A DNA stretch of 64,000 bases, from assembly GCA_947646735.1 (NCBI GenBank), contig CANTFK010000909.1:149994-213993 (forward strand), read 5' to 3'. Made by a program: the position numbers and the translations under genes. Positions 42,419 to 52,261 of this stretch are shown in pieces. The stretch comes from Peronospora farinosa. Lineage: Eukaryota; Oomycota; Peronosporomycetes; Peronosporales; Peronosporaceae. Numbering within the stretch: position 1 is the first letter of the stretch; each line of letters opens with the position of its first letter. A model generated the notes under the pieces. It was not told where the DNA came from. It saw only the letters and a list, made by a program, of their open reading frames with translations, and searched no databases.

Positions 42419-42438
42419 GTGCAGGGCGCCCTACTGGT
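42397..42438 (+). promoter_or_regulatory. Gag/pol -1 frameshift module of element B
   Basis: The slippery heptamer A AAA AAC (42397-42403) is in the gag zero frame. After a 7-nt spacer comes a perfect 9-bp stem ACCAGTAGG (42411-42419) / CCTACTGGT (42430-42438) with a 10-nt loop. The gag stop codon lies within the stem. The pol frame is -1 to gag and open across the site, as required. Position and layout match element A. Confidence 0.82.
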
Positions 42439-42462
42439 TGGAACGGAGGTCCGGGTCCCCCG

Positions 42463-45400
42463 GTGGCAGCCCAACCTTCCAGTCCTCCTGCGCTACGCGC
42501 ACGGTTAAATGCCACCACTACGAGTGGTGATTCACGTCTGATTATTGTCAGTTTACATGTCGCCGGCGTCCGGCGACCTCTGCGAGCACTCCTCGACTCA
42601 GGAGCAACAAACAAATTCTTTCGTGAATCTTGTTTGTCGATGCTGCCTCCCAGCATTCAGGTCCGTGAGGGACCTGGCCAAGTCGTCGTCAAGTTGGCTG
42701 ACGGGAAACCACATCGCGTATCGCGGCGCGAAGTGTCGTTGCCGTATACGTTTGATGGCTTTCGCAGTAATGATGATTTCTTGGTGATCGCGATGAATTA
42801 TGCATTCGATTGCATACTGGGCATGCCATGGTTGGCACGTTATAAGCCCCAGATCGACTGGTTAGCCAGATCAGTGAGACGTCGACGCAAGTTCGATGTC
42901 AGTGAAGTGTTTACCCATCTCTTGGTATCTCCAAGTGACTGGCCAAACGTCACAGTCGTGGATCGTGATTCCACGACGTTGGCGGTGCACAGAGCGAGCG
43001 ATGGCCCTCTCTGCACTGCTTGTGCTGTTCTTCGGGACACAAGTGACAGTGACTCCTCGCTACAGAGCGAAGAGGACGACGAGGACGACGCGGTCGGACA
43101 GGGGTTCCCGCGCGTCATTAATGCGGTTGAACAGGGTTTCCCGCACGTGAATGCAGTGGTTGAACCGGGGTTCCCATCTGCACCTATTATGGTCGAGCTG
43201 GGGCTCCCACAAGGGCATTGTGGCGACGAGCAAGAGCTCGCCAGCGAGTGTGACGTGGACGGACAGGAGTCCTCACGCGAGAGCATGATGGTCGAATCGG
43301 GGTTCCCATCATCACCCACTGTGGTCGAACCGAGGTTCCCACATGGGCATATTGTGGTCGAGCAGGGGCTCCCACACGAGTACAACGTGGACGGACAGGA
43401 GTCCCCACGCGAGGGCATGATGGTCGAACCGGGGTTCCCATCATCACCCACTGTGGTCGAACCGAGGTTCCCACATGGGCATACTGTGGTTGAGCAGGGG
43501 CTCCCACGCGGGTTTACGGCGGCCGAGAAGGAGCTCCCGCATCAAGTGTCGACGGTCGAGTTTGGGGTACTCCCGTCCAGTGTTTCCGGCATCTTGGATG
43601 ACGACATCCAGTGCCTAGATAGGGGTGATGGTTTATCACCTGACTGCGGTTCGACAGCTTCGAGTAGTGACTCGAAGCACGATGGGGACAACAGCACCGA
43701 GAATTTAGCGTTGGAATGTGTCCACGCTATCGTGTACGTGGAAGGGAGTCCACAAAGGCGCCAATATATCGAGGTCGAGAGTCCTCCTCGTAATGCGTCT
43801 TCCATTACAAGTCTTCCAGGGCTTTCCTGGAAGCATTTCCTACGTGACCTTAAGAGAGGCACTGTGGAACAAGTGTGTCTAATCACCAACGAGGTGGTTA
43901 CCGTGGCAAACGAGGAGCATATGGCGCGTCCTCAAAGCGCTGAGCAGAAGTCTGCGCGTGAAGAAAGGTTTGCATTACAGTCATGGGAGGCCCTGCGAGA
44001 GTCTGGTAACCCCGTCTACGACATTGCTCGTGAGTATGCAGACGTGTTCCCGGACAAGATCCCGGCTGAACTTCCTGCGGACCGCGGTGTTCGGCACGAG
44101 ATTGATCTCGTGCCAGGGTCGAAGTATTGTGTGACACGGCAGTGTCCGTTGCCTCGAGATCAAGTCGAAGCTATTGACGCATTCTTTGAAGGCCGCCGCA
44201 AAGCGGGTCATGTGCGGGAGAGTATCTCACCACATTCGAGTCCAACCTTCTGCGTGAAGAAGGCTACGGGAGGCTGGCGGATAGTGCATGCGTTCAATAA
44301 GTTGAATGATGCCACTATTCCTGCGCAAACGCCAATTCCCAGGAAGGACATGGTACTGAATTCCATGTCAGGTAGTGTCATCTTCAGTGCCATCGACTTG
44401 ACCGATGGCTTTTACCAGATTTTGATGCGCCCGAGCGATATCCCACTCACCGCGGTGAGCACCCCGAGTGGCATGTTATGGGAGTGGCTGGTAATGCCAC
44501 AAGGGTTGAAGAACGCTCCGGCCACTTTCAATCGCATGGTGTCTCAAGTGTTGAGACCTCTTCGGAACTTTGCCCCAAGTTATTTTGACGATATCTTCGT
44601 CCATAGTCGCGCCGAGGGCAACCTCAACGATGTCCAAGTTCACCTTCAACACCTGAAGCAAGTGTTTCAAGTTATGCGGGACAACAAGTTGTACGCGAAT
44701 CTCAAGAAGTGTGTCTTTTGTGCACCGGAGATTCAGGTGTTAGGTTGCTATGTGAGTAAATCGGGAGTTCGAGCTGATCCAGAGAAGGTGTCGTCCTTCT
44801 GTTCTTGGCCCACGCCCAAGAACCCTACGGAGTTGCACCAGTGGCTCGGCTTGGCTAATTATTTGCACAAGTATACAAAGGATTATGCTGGTTCTATCCA
44901 GCCTTTGTCGTCACTCTTGAAGAAAGACGCCACGTGGTTGTGGCGTCCCGAGCACCAAGCAGCCTTCGAAGCAGTAAAGAAGAGCCTAGCGTCAGCGCCA
45001 GTCCTGGTCCTACCAGACGATTCCAAGCCGTTCCACGTGGTTTGCGACGCCAGTGATTTTGCAATCGGTTGTGCCCTCATGCAATTTAATGATGAGGGCC
45101 GTGAACGAGTCGTGAGTTATCAGTCGCGACAGATGAAGCCAGCTGAGAAGAACTATCCGGTTCACGACAAGGAGTTATTAGCGATGCGCTATGCACTCAT
45201 CAAGTTTCGCGTGCATCTCCTTGGTGAAAGTACGTTTGCTTTGTACACCGATCATGCATCGCTGCGCACAGCGATGAAGAGCCCACACCTGTCCCAACGG
45301 ATGGCACGATGGCTCTCATTCTTCTCTGAGTACAACTTCGTCGTGCATTACAAGCCAGGCAAGACCAATATTCTCGCTGACGCCTTGTCACGACGTCCCG

Positions 45401-46170
45401 ACTACGATCCTCGGACTGCTCTGAGTCGCCAGGCTACTGATGACGAGGACGATGATGACCGATGTGCAATGTGTGTATCGCTGAACTTAACTCGGGTTAC
45501 ACCCGAGCCGTGTTTATTTGATGAGATCGTCGCAGCGTACAAGGGTGACTCAGATTACGCAGAAATTATCGAGTATCTGCGTGCTCCCAGCGATGCTGCA
45601 CTGGGAGCATTATCCCGTACCAAGCGCGACCATATTCATCGATACAGTTTAGATGGCGATTTGCTTCTGTATAGCATCGACCAATTCGATTCTCCTCGCA
45701 CGGTGATTGCCAATGACATGGATTTGCGTGCAAGAATCATTCACGAGTATCACGATGCTCCTTCTGGCGGCCATTTAGGCCGCGAAAAGACTTTCGCGGC
45801 TGTGTCTCGAGACTTCTTCTGGCCCCACATGTATAAGTGGGTACGCAACTGGATCCGAACGTGCGAAATATGCCAGCGTGTGAAGCCATCTCCATCGTCA
45901 CAGGCTCCCTTGCGATCGTTGCCAATTGCAGCAGAGGCCTGGAGATCAGTTTCGATGGACTTTATCTTCGGGCTTGCGCCCGATAGCCAAGCTCGAACGG
46001 GCATCTTGGTCTTTGTTGACAGATTCAGCAAGATGACACATTACCCAGAACCCCGGCGCACCCCCTTCCCCGGATGGGCAGACCGAGCGCGTGAACCGAG
46101 TCCTCGAAGATGTTCTTCGGAGTTATGCTACGTCATTTACAAGTTGGAGTGCATTTTTACCACTCGCTGA
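42463..46170 (+). CDS. pol polyprotein of element B (integrase core disrupted)
   Basis: 1235-codon frame, -1 relative to gag and open upstream to the slippery site. Retropepsin [18 protein letters not shown] and [13 protein letters not shown] come first, then an acidic/repetitive linker with a 132-bp tandem repeat. Reverse transcriptase follows ([37 protein letters not shown], catalytic [10 protein letters not shown]), then RNase H ([32 protein letters not shown]). The integrase HHCC zinc domain is [17 protein letters not shown] ... CEICQRVKP, and the first integrase Asp is in [15 protein letters not shown]. After [10 protein letters not shown] the sequence jumps to a C-rich stretch and resumes in another frame near the catalytic Glu, so about 90 residues of the integrase core are missing. 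Because the element is otherwise young, this could be an assembly collapse. Confidence 0.88.
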   Translation: MAAQPSSPPALRARLNATTTSGDSRLIIVSLHVAGVRRPLRALLDSGATNKFFRESCLSMLPPSIQVREGPGQVVVKLADGKPHRVSRREVSLPYTFDGFRSNDDFLVIAMNYAFDCILGMPWLARYKPQIDWLARSVRRRRKFDVSEVFTHLLVSPSDWPNVTVVDRDSTTLAVHRASDGPLCTACAVLRDTSDSDSSLQSEEDDEDDAVGQGFPRVINAVEQGFPHVNAVVEPGFPSAPIMVELGLPQGHCGDEQELASECDVDGQESSRESMMVESGFPSSPTVVEPRFPHGHIVVEQGLPHEYNVDGQESPREGMMVEPGFPSSPTVVEPRFPHGHTVVEQGLPRGFTAAEKELPHQVSTVEFGVLPSSVSGILDDDIQCLDRGDGLSPDCGSTASSSDSKHDGDNSTENLALECVHAIVYVEGSPQRRQYIEVESPPRNASSITSLPGLSWKHFLRDLKRGTVEQVCLITNEVVTVANEEHMARPQSAEQKSAREERFALQSWEALRESGNPVYDIAREYADVFPDKIPAELPADRGVRHEIDLVPGSKYCVTRQCPLPRDQVEAIDAFFEGRRKAGHVRESISPHSSPTFCVKKATGGWRIVHAFNKLNDATIPAQTPIPRKDMVLNSMSGSVIFSAIDLTDGFYQILMRPSDIPLTAVSTPSGMLWEWLVMPQGLKNAPATFNRMVSQVLRPLRNFAPSYFDDIFVHSRAEGNLNDVQVHLQHLKQVFQVMRDNKLYANLKKCVFCAPEIQVLGCYVSKSGVRADPEKVSSFCSWPTPKNPTELHQWLGLANYLHKYTKDYAGSIQPLSSLLKKDATWLWRPEHQAAFEAVKKSLASAPVLVLPDDSKPFHVVCDASDFAIGCALMQFNDEGRERVVSYQSRQMKPAEKNYPVHDKELLAMRYALIKFRVHLLGESTFALYTDHASLRTAMKSPHLSQRMARWLSFFSEYNFVVHYKPGKTNILADALSRRPDYDPRTALSRQATDDEDDDDRCAMCVSLNLTRVTPEPCLFDEIVAAYKGDSDYAEIIEYLRAPSDAALGALSRTKRDHIHRYSLDGDLLLYSIDQFDSPRTVIANDMDLRARIIHEYHDAPSGGHLGREKTFAAVSRDFFWPHMYKWVRNWIRTCEICQRVKPSPSSQAPLRSLPIAAEAWRSVSMDFIFGLAPDSQARTGILVFVDRFSKMTHYPEPRRTPFPGWADRAREPSPRRCSSELCYVIYKLECIFTTR
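43255..43518 (+). repeat. 132-bp tandem repeat within pol linker of element B
   Basis: Two copies (43255-43386, 43387-43518) of a 132-bp, 44-codon unit beginning GTGGACGGACAGGAGTCC. Each is built of shorter related blocks encoding VVEPxFPxxxxVVEQGLP. Degenerate copies precede them from about 43090. The minus strand also stays open, as an artefact of the repeat. Confidence 0.88.
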
Positions 46171-47699
46171 GTTCGCACTCAACAACGCCGTACACGCGTC
46201 AACAGGGTTGACGCCATTTTTTGTAAATTCGGCTCGTCACCCTCGTGTTCCTACTGTCCTGGCCGTGGGGCGACCCACAACACCTAGTGGCTCCACTCTG
46301 GGGGGGGATAAAGGTGATAAACAAGGATCGAGTGCAGCTCACGGTATTTTGAGCGCGAATGCAGTAACACGATCCAAGGCAAAGACGGCCATTTTGACGC
46401 CATCAGACGTGGCGTCCCCATTAGCTCGATGGACTGCGCAGACATTGATTGACCCCGTCTTCGGGTAAACGTTCCCCTACTGCCAACTACGCGCCGATTG
46501 AGTCGGCGCGACCAATTGATGACATGGCCGTGTCGGAATTTATACTCCAACGTCAAGCCATCACCAGGTTTGTACGCGACGCACTACAAACTGCTGTAGA
46601 CCAACAGAAGGAGAATGCTGACAAACATGGAAGAAAGAACATGAGCAAGTTTGAGAAAGGTGACCGTGTATTATTATCGACGGAAGGTTTAAGGGATTCT
46701 GCGGTCACTAATCTGGGCGCGAGTAAACTCGCGCCACGCTTCATCGGTCCATTCAAGGTTCTGAAGGCAATTGGCGACGCTTATACACTCGACGTCCCCT
46801 CTTCACTGCGACTCCACCCGACATTCTATGTCGGGCGGCTGAAGGAATATCGTCCGGCTACGCTTCACGGTTTGGCTCCGGCGCCGGCTTCAGGGGTTCG
46901 TAAGTCGAACGGCCTTCCCGTCGCGCTCGACGCGCCGATGACATGGGGCGGGGTCTCGATCCCGTCTGAACCTGACCAAGCATCTGGCGCTCCAGAATCC
47001 TTATCCGCTCGAGCAGTTCACGGTTCGACTGCCGGGTCTCACTCGAAGTCTTCTCCGCCTGGGCAGCAGTTCACTGGCAGCCTCAGCCTCCAGCCGAGCA
47101 TCGGCAGCTATATTCACGGCCTGATCAACATCGTCCTGAGCAACCAGGACGCCAGCTCTACCACCGCGAGGGCCCTCCTCCGCTTGTTGATGCGGAGGGA
47201 CAGGTGCGCTGGATTGTAGACCGCATTGTGGGTCACGAGGACCCTCCACAACCATTACTGCAGTTCGGCTCATGAGAAGCGTGCGGTTCCATCCGTGCGT
47301 AGGTACCGAGTACGTTGGCTTGGATTCCCTCCCGAGCAGGATACATGGGAACCACGTTCCTCGCTCCTTCGTGACGTTCCAGATGTGGTTCTGTCGTATG
47401 AAGCCACGAAGTCGGACTATTCCAAGGCGGGCGAGCACGCGAACGCTCTCGTGACAAACGAGAGCGGTAAGGAGATTCACGTTGTCGGAAACGGGAACGA
47501 TGACCAGAACGAGAACGATGTCGCGAACGAGAACGACGCCGTGAACGAGAACGTCGCGGTGAATACATATCACGATTGCGAGGCGAGAATCGCGAAGCAG
47601 GACGGGCAAGCGAACGTGCCGCTGCCCTGCGCTGATGATCCCGCGGAGATTGACTCCGCTGTCGCGAGTGGTGCTGCCAGCGAGGCGCACCACGAATAA
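46060..47699 (+). pseudogene. 3' part of pol of element B: integrase C-terminus and chromodomain (frameshifted)
   Basis: After the disruption, the integrase Glu region reads [20 protein letters not shown] in the frame of the ORF at 46091-46468. The frame changes near 46440-46470 to one carrying RFVRDALQTAVDQQKENADK, KFEKGDRVLLSTEG, FIGPFKVLKAIGDAYTLDVP and HPTFYVGRLKEYRP (integrase GPY/F-type C-terminus). A chromodomain follows, split by one frameshift near 47270: VRWIVDRIVGHEDPP then RYRVRWLGFPPEQDTWEPRS. The tail repeats NENDxVNEN and is antisense to the RS-rich part of the minus-strand ORF. Confidence 0.78.
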
Positions 47700-48303
47700 C
47701 TGCGCTTCTCCGTTCGCTCAGACTTCGCTCATACTTTGCAATCCAACTTCGTTCGCGATCGCTGAGTGGACACTCAGCGATGTGTCGTCGCCATTCGTCA
47801 TGAGTTGGGCGTGGAGTCGAGTCACAAGATTGGCATCCTATATTGACATGGACGAAGCAGAGACGGTCCTCATTCCAAGCTTCCTCACACACTCTTTCGC
47901 GTAGCGCGCCGATGGAGTGATCGGCGCGAAGTTCCTCTCGATTGGCGAGCCATAACTGGAAGCTGCTACCATCCTCGAGCATCCGATTCCAACGTTGGAT
48001 GAAGGCGCACCAAGAACGTTGTAGAGCTTCATGCTCGATTCCATCAAGACCTTTCCCGCGCAGTTTTCGAAATCGGCGGAAGTATTCCCGCATCATGTCC
48101 AGTGAGTCCGGAGCGTGAGCTCCGGACAAGTCGTACAGCGACCAAGGTATGAGCTGCCGCGCCATGATGCTGGTTGATGCATTCCCGCTGATGTATCTTG
48201 GGCGTCCTGCTGGATTGGGTTCTGGGTCTCCGGACATTGCTTGTTCGTTTGTGGGCGAAGGGTTTTCGACAGTTGAGCACTCACGGTTGGTGAGTGCTGT
48301 CAT
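47233..48303 (-). CDS. Antisense ORF of element B (zinc-finger-like, RS-rich)
   Basis: A 356-codon ATG-initiated frame on the strand opposite to pol, starting just inside the 3' LTR. The N-terminal domain includes WCAFIQRWNRMLEDGSSFQL; a possible C2HC zinc motif is GCQSCDSTPRPTHDEW followed by RRHIAECP. The C-terminal third is Arg/Ser-rich (RSRSRRRSRSRHRSRSGHRS). It ends in GCGGSS, but beyond the stop other minus-strand frames encode a coiled coil (AADARLEAEAASEL, then QSNRELLERIRILERQML) resembling the coiled coil in the antisense frame of element A. This suggests a once longer antisense protein. Part of the RS region mirrors NEND repeats of pol, so some of the openness is compositional. Function unknown. 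Confidence 0.5.
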   Translation of the reverse strand: MTALTNRECSTVENPSPTNEQAMSGDPEPNPAGRPRYISGNASTSIMARQLIPWSLYDLSGAHAPDSLDMMREYFRRFRKLRGKGLDGIEHEALQRSWCAFIQRWNRMLEDGSSFQLWLANREELRADHSIGALRERVCEEAWNEDRLCFVHVNIGCQSCDSTPRPTHDEWRRHIAECPLSDRERSWIAKYERSLSERRSAVIRGAPRWQHHSRQRSQSPRDHQRRAAARSLARPASRFSPRNRDMYSPRRSRSRRRSRSRHRSRSGHRSRFRQRESPYRSRLSRERSRARPPWNSPTSWLHTTEPHLERHEGARNVVPMYPAREGIQANVLGTYARMEPHASHEPNCSNGCGGSS

Positions 48304-48316
48304 GAGAAGGGGGTGA

Positions 48317-48658
48317 TGTAATGGGTTACATTACACATATAGCATTAACACAAATAAACAATTACATATGTAGGCAGGTGCTGGTCCCGAATAGCGGGCA
48401 CAGCGTGGTAATTTATTATTGGTTTATTATTGGGCCTAAAGTCCCCAATATGGACCAATGATAAATCAACCTGAAATTGTGTGGTTCCCGAAAGGCGGGA
48501 ACACTGTCGTATTTATTACGACTAAAATCTTCGTAATTAGTACGAATTAAAACCAAAATAAAAATCAGAGTTAAATTTACTTAATACCTAATACTTGGGC
48601 TTGAGTCTTCCTCAAGCGCACGTGTAAGCTAGTGACGGTACGTTCTAGCCCCGTTACA
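48317..48658 (+). repeat. 3' LTR of element B
   Basis: 342 bp, TGTAATGGGT...CCCCGTTACA; one difference from the 5' LTR found by eye (base 10). Confidence 0.95.
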
Positions 48659-48835
48659 AATCGCGTCAGCTGCAACCGGCTGAGCGCAATTAGCCGGTGC
48701 AAGACAAAAAACCCCCTCCCAAAAAAAATCCCCCGGGTATTTTTCCCTTTTTCTTTTTAAAAAAAAAACCCTTTTTTTATATAAAACCCCCCCCCCCCCC
48801 CCCCCCCCAAAAAAATCCACACCTCTCGCAACGAA
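48659..48835. other. Probable assembly/base-calling artefact: garbled copy of element A RNase H
   Basis: The first 45 bases repeat element A from about 40856 (CGCGTCAGCTGCAACCGG). From about 48700 the sequence turns into homopolymer-like blocks (runs of A, C and T, including more than 20 C at about 48786-48808). The succession of blocks loosely follows the expected RNase H sequence at 40905-41020 before becoming normal again at CCACACCTCTCGCAACG, the true continuation of A's RNase H (HLSQRMARW). I read it as low-quality sequence used to bridge a gap. The ORF crossing it (KKPPPKKNPPG) is meaningless. Confidence 0.75.
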
Positions 48836-50560
48836 TGGCGAGATGGTTGTCGTTCTTCGCGGAGTACAACTTCTCCGTGGAGTATAAACCGGGACGACTT
48901 AACGTCTTCGCCGATGCTCTTTCACGTCGGCCTGACCTAGAGCCGACTGTGCAATCCGACAGTGATGTAAACATCACTGTCGCCACGTACCCGTCGAGCT
49001 TACTCGACGACATCAGAATGGCATGCGCACAAGATAATGATCTTGTACGCCTGATGGAGTTCCTCAAGGACCCATCCACGCAAGCTAAGAAGCGCTTGCA
49101 TGCCATGTATCGATCTTCTCTCGATCGATACACCCAGCGGAACGGCTTACTGTACTACACAGCCGTCAACAACGACACGCCTCGTGTCGTTGTACCGCCA
49201 CAACATGATCTCAAATTACGGATCATGTTTGAATGTCACGATGCACCAATAATTGGGCATCGCGGCCGTGAGAAGACTTACCTCACGGTCAGTCGCGACT
49301 TTTACTGGCCACGCCAGTATAATTTTGTGCGCAAGTACGTGCGTGCTTGCGAGGTGTGTCAACGATTGAAGCCTAGTCCTTCACTCCGTGCACCATTGCA
49401 GCCTCTGCCTGTTCCAGCAGAGTGCTGGGAGTCCGTATCAATGGACTTCGTCTTTGGGTTTCCCAAAGACGCTCATGGGAATAATGTATTCTCGTGTTTG
49501 TATACAGGTTCGGCAAGATGGTACATCTTGTTGCTGTACCTGAGTCGATAACAGCAGAGGGCTGTGCTCGAGTGTTTATCGTACAATCTTTCGATTGCAC
49601 GGTTTACCCCGTGAATTGTCCGATAGGGACCCCCGGTTCACGGCTGAGTTTTGGCGTTCCGTGTTCTAAACACTTGGAACACGGCTCACAATGTCTACTT
49701 CTGACCATCCAGAAACTGATGGTCAGACTGAACGCGCCAATCGCGTCCTCGAAGAGATACTTCGAGGGTACGTCCACTCGTTTACGAGTTTGAGTGAGTT
49801 CTTGTCGATGGTCGAATTCGCCATCAACAACTCAGTGCATGCTTCCACGACGCATACACGTTCTACGTAAATGGCCTTCGCCATCTACGTGTCCCCATCT
49901 TAGTAGAGGATGACTCTAATTTAAGTGGGGGTAGGGACTCGCTCGAGCGAGAACCAATCTGGCTCTTTCTCATCACGCGACGACGTTATGTTCGACGCGA
50001 AAGTAACCGAAGTCGTACCATTCGACTTCGGTGAAGAGGAAGAAAGTAAGAGCGATGACGCTCTTACTGATAACGATGCTGAAGATATCAGCATCGTTCG
50101 AGGTATCATAAGTGAGAACAGTAATGTTCTCGCTGATTTAGTAACCGATATCTCTGCAGTGCATTCACAATGCACTGCAGCCAAAAGCAACGAGTCAGCT
50201 AAGGATTTCCTTCTGACTCGTAAAGCGGTAGTCCGTTTCGTGCAAGACTCCATCGCGGAAGCGGTGGATAAACAAAAACGAAGCGCAGACAATAATGGAA
50301 GGGCAAATGCTCAAACATTTATTGAAGGTGATTTAGTTTTACTGTCAACAGTAAACCTACCTAAACATGTAGTGACTAACGTGGGCAGCAAAAAAATTGT
50401 TGCCCAAGTACATCGGCCCGTTTCGTGTATTGCGCCGCCTAGGCAACGCATACACGATCGAGTTGCCACGCAGGATGCGTACGCATCCTACGTTTTACGT
50501 GGGACGTCTTCGTCCGTACGTTCTGTACGCGGCTTCTTCGAACGACGAAGATAGCCATTA
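48820..50560 (+). pseudogene. 3' pol of element A: RNase H end and integrase (broken)
   Basis: Continues A's pol: [20 protein letters not shown] and [12 protein letters not shown] (end of RNase H). The integrase zinc domain follows (HDAPIIGHRGREKTYLTV ... CEVCQRLKPSPS), then the core with SVSMDFVFGFPKDAHG, a frameshift, FGKMVHLVAVPESITAEG, another shift, and a region encoding SDHPETDGQTERANRVLEEI in a further frame. The integrase C-terminus (AVVRFVQDSIAEAVDKQKRS, FIEGDLVLLSTVNL) is frameshifted near 50390. At least four frame breaks make it inactive. The DNA at 50045-50180 carries four perfect hairpins in a row. Confidence 0.82.
50045..50180. repeat. Four consecutive perfect hairpins in element A
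   Basis: Arms 50045-50054/50059-50068 (10 bp), 50072-50082/50088-50098 (11 bp), 50114-50120/50125-50131 (7 bp) and 50154-50165/50169-50180 (12 bp), with loops of 3-5 nt. They tile a coding stretch of the integrase C-terminal region. I list them as an example of the pattern that runs through the element. Confidence 0.9.
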
Positions 50561-52174
50561 CTCTTAAGAATCCCCTTCAGATTCTTGTTGTCACGAACCA
50601 GATTCGATATCTGGTCGTGTAGAGATGAGATTCTCCCATGATATTGGACGATCTCCTGACGAGCTGTCGCCAGCTCGTTACTCATAGAATGAAGTCGCCG
50701 TTCATTCTCCAATAGTGCGACAGCATTGTTTGCCCGAGACTTCTCGTGGTCAGACCCAAGCTGTCGCACAATGTCCTCTAAGTGGCGACGCTTATCCCGT
50801 TCGTGATCAACATCACAACGGAGCTCACGAGTTACACGGGCAAACCCGTCTTACTCAGCAGCCAAGTCCGATGAAAGAATCGGACAGGGTTTTCACTCCA
50901 CCGCCGCATCCGCTGGTGGACTTCCATGGTGGGAAGCACTTCCTCGTGGAACGCTTACTATATTACCGTGAGGTGAAGGGACGTCGGACGAGTTATCTCG
51001 TCCGGTGGCGTGGCTATCCGCCTTCGGCGGATAGCTGGGAACCTCGGGCCCAACTGATGGCCGACGTTCCCGGCCTTGTCGAACAGTACGACAAGGGACA
51101 CCCGATGGTGAAGGACCATCGGAAAACGAGCGCCCAGCGCGCTCGTAAAGGGGATTGCAAAGTAGCAATCCCTTCACGCATCTCAGAAGAGATACGAGCT
51201 CTCCACCAGGGCTCAGTAAGGAGGTACGCCTCCTTAGGCACTCTTGACGAGGTGCTCAGGCACCCCGGGCATGGGTCGCCCCAAAAGAGGCATAACAGGC
51301 CTGCCTCTCTAGATAACCGGTGCAAACGATAGCATGCACCAGACGTACTTCGTTTCTCAAACTTATTGCGGCTAGCATAAAGTTTTTGAAACCAAGCCTC
51401 TTTCCCAACGTTTAAAACGTTGGTGATAAACGCGTTCTAAGATTGGAGGAACGCGTCAGCCTCACGCTTCTTGTGTGGGCCATACCATCGATGTTCAAGA
51501 AACACATCGATTTAATAGTCGTTCTCAGTGCGAAAGTTCTTCGCACTGGCGTCAAGGCCATGAAGCTTTGACGCATCAAACAACGGTATGGGAAACCGTT
51601 CATGGGTCTTTCCAGACCAACGATCACGCAGATGCTTAGATAGCATCCATGGCTTGCGATCAGGCGCAAGACGCAATACGTTGCGGTCTAAAGCCTCCTA
51701 CGTGGTGTCAACAGAAGTACCGCCACCACGTACATTGATGTCAGTAGAAGCACTGACATCACCCTCACGGCCCCCACCCGAGTCACTATCCTTCGATTCG
51801 TTTGGCGAGTCGTCTGATTCATCAGACGACCCGAACATTTCACGGTACATTGATTCGCTCAATGTACCACGATCCCTCTTCGTAACATTCGACGACGCGT
51901 TATCACCCCGGGGAGAGCCCGGGAGTGGAATAGGTGGCTTTGAGTCGGATGCGTAATCCGACTCACCAGAGTTCTCAACGACTAACTCTGGGTCATCATC
52001 TTCACGTGGCGAAGCGCCACGTGAACCTGCAACAGGCGTTGCAGGCTGATGTTGACTTCCAGCAGACACATCAGTGTCTGCTGGCTGAGGCTGTGAAGCC
52101 TCAGTAGCGGCTGCACACAGGCGTGCAGCCGAGCTCTTAGCTGCCTTAGCAGCGACGCGCATTGACTTAGTCAT
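50488..52174 (-). pseudogene. Antisense ORF of element A (degraded, coiled-coil C-terminus)
   Basis: On the strand opposite to pol a 158-codon frame starts at 52174 (MTKSMRVAAKAAKSSAARLC), acidic and Ser/Asp-rich, with a stop near 51698. The same strand then encodes RKPWMLSKHLRDRWSGKTHE and FITNVLNVGKEAWFQKLYAS with stops between. Finally a helical region (VTRELRCDVDHERDKRRHL, VALLENERRLHSMSNELATA, VQYHGRISSLHDQISNLV) ends at 50488. AFITNVLN...FQKLYASR resembles AFIQRWNR...FQLWLANR in the antisense ORF of element B, and the coiled coils also align, so both elements probably inherited one antisense gene. It is degraded here and its function is unknown. Confidence 0.5.
50870..51330 (+). pseudogene. 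Chromodomain region at the end of element A pol
   Basis: The frame includes HFLVERLLYYREVKGRRTSY, LVRWRGYPPSADSWEPRAQL and MADVPGLVEQYD, a chromodomain as in chromoviral Ty3 integrases, ending at TAG near 51330. Upstream frames link it with the integrase C-terminus only after frame changes. Confidence 0.78.
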
Positions 52175-52261
52175 AGCGTCAAATTGTTGGAATAAAAAAA
52201 ACCAACATATGCTCCTTTACCATAGTCAACTAATGTGACTGTTGGTTGAGGGGGGGGGTGA

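Larger units (their letters stand above)
41022..48658 (+). mobile_element. Ty3/Gypsy LTR retrotransposon B (young, nested in A)
   Basis: 7.64-kb element bounded by 342-bp LTRs that differ by eye at only one base, so insertion was recent. It contains an intact gag, a -1 frameshift module, a long pol ORF (protease, reverse transcriptase, RNase H, integrase start), a broken 3' part of pol with chromodomain, and an antisense ORF near the 3' LTR. No clear target-site duplication: the left flank is ...GCCCACA and the right flank is AATCGCG, a sequence that duplicates element A from about 40856. The right junction is therefore suspect (see the artefact entry). Confidence 0.9.

Noticed and set aside
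42840..43507. Two overlapping minus-strand ORFs opposite element B pol
   Set aside because: Their repetitive translations mirror the tandem repeats of pol; there is no sign of independent coding, unlike the antisense ORF near the 3' LTR.
48697..48825. Proline/lysine-rich start of an integrase ORF (KKPPPKKNPPG)
   Set aside because: Lies in the garbled homopolymer stretch; an artefact, not a real N-terminus.
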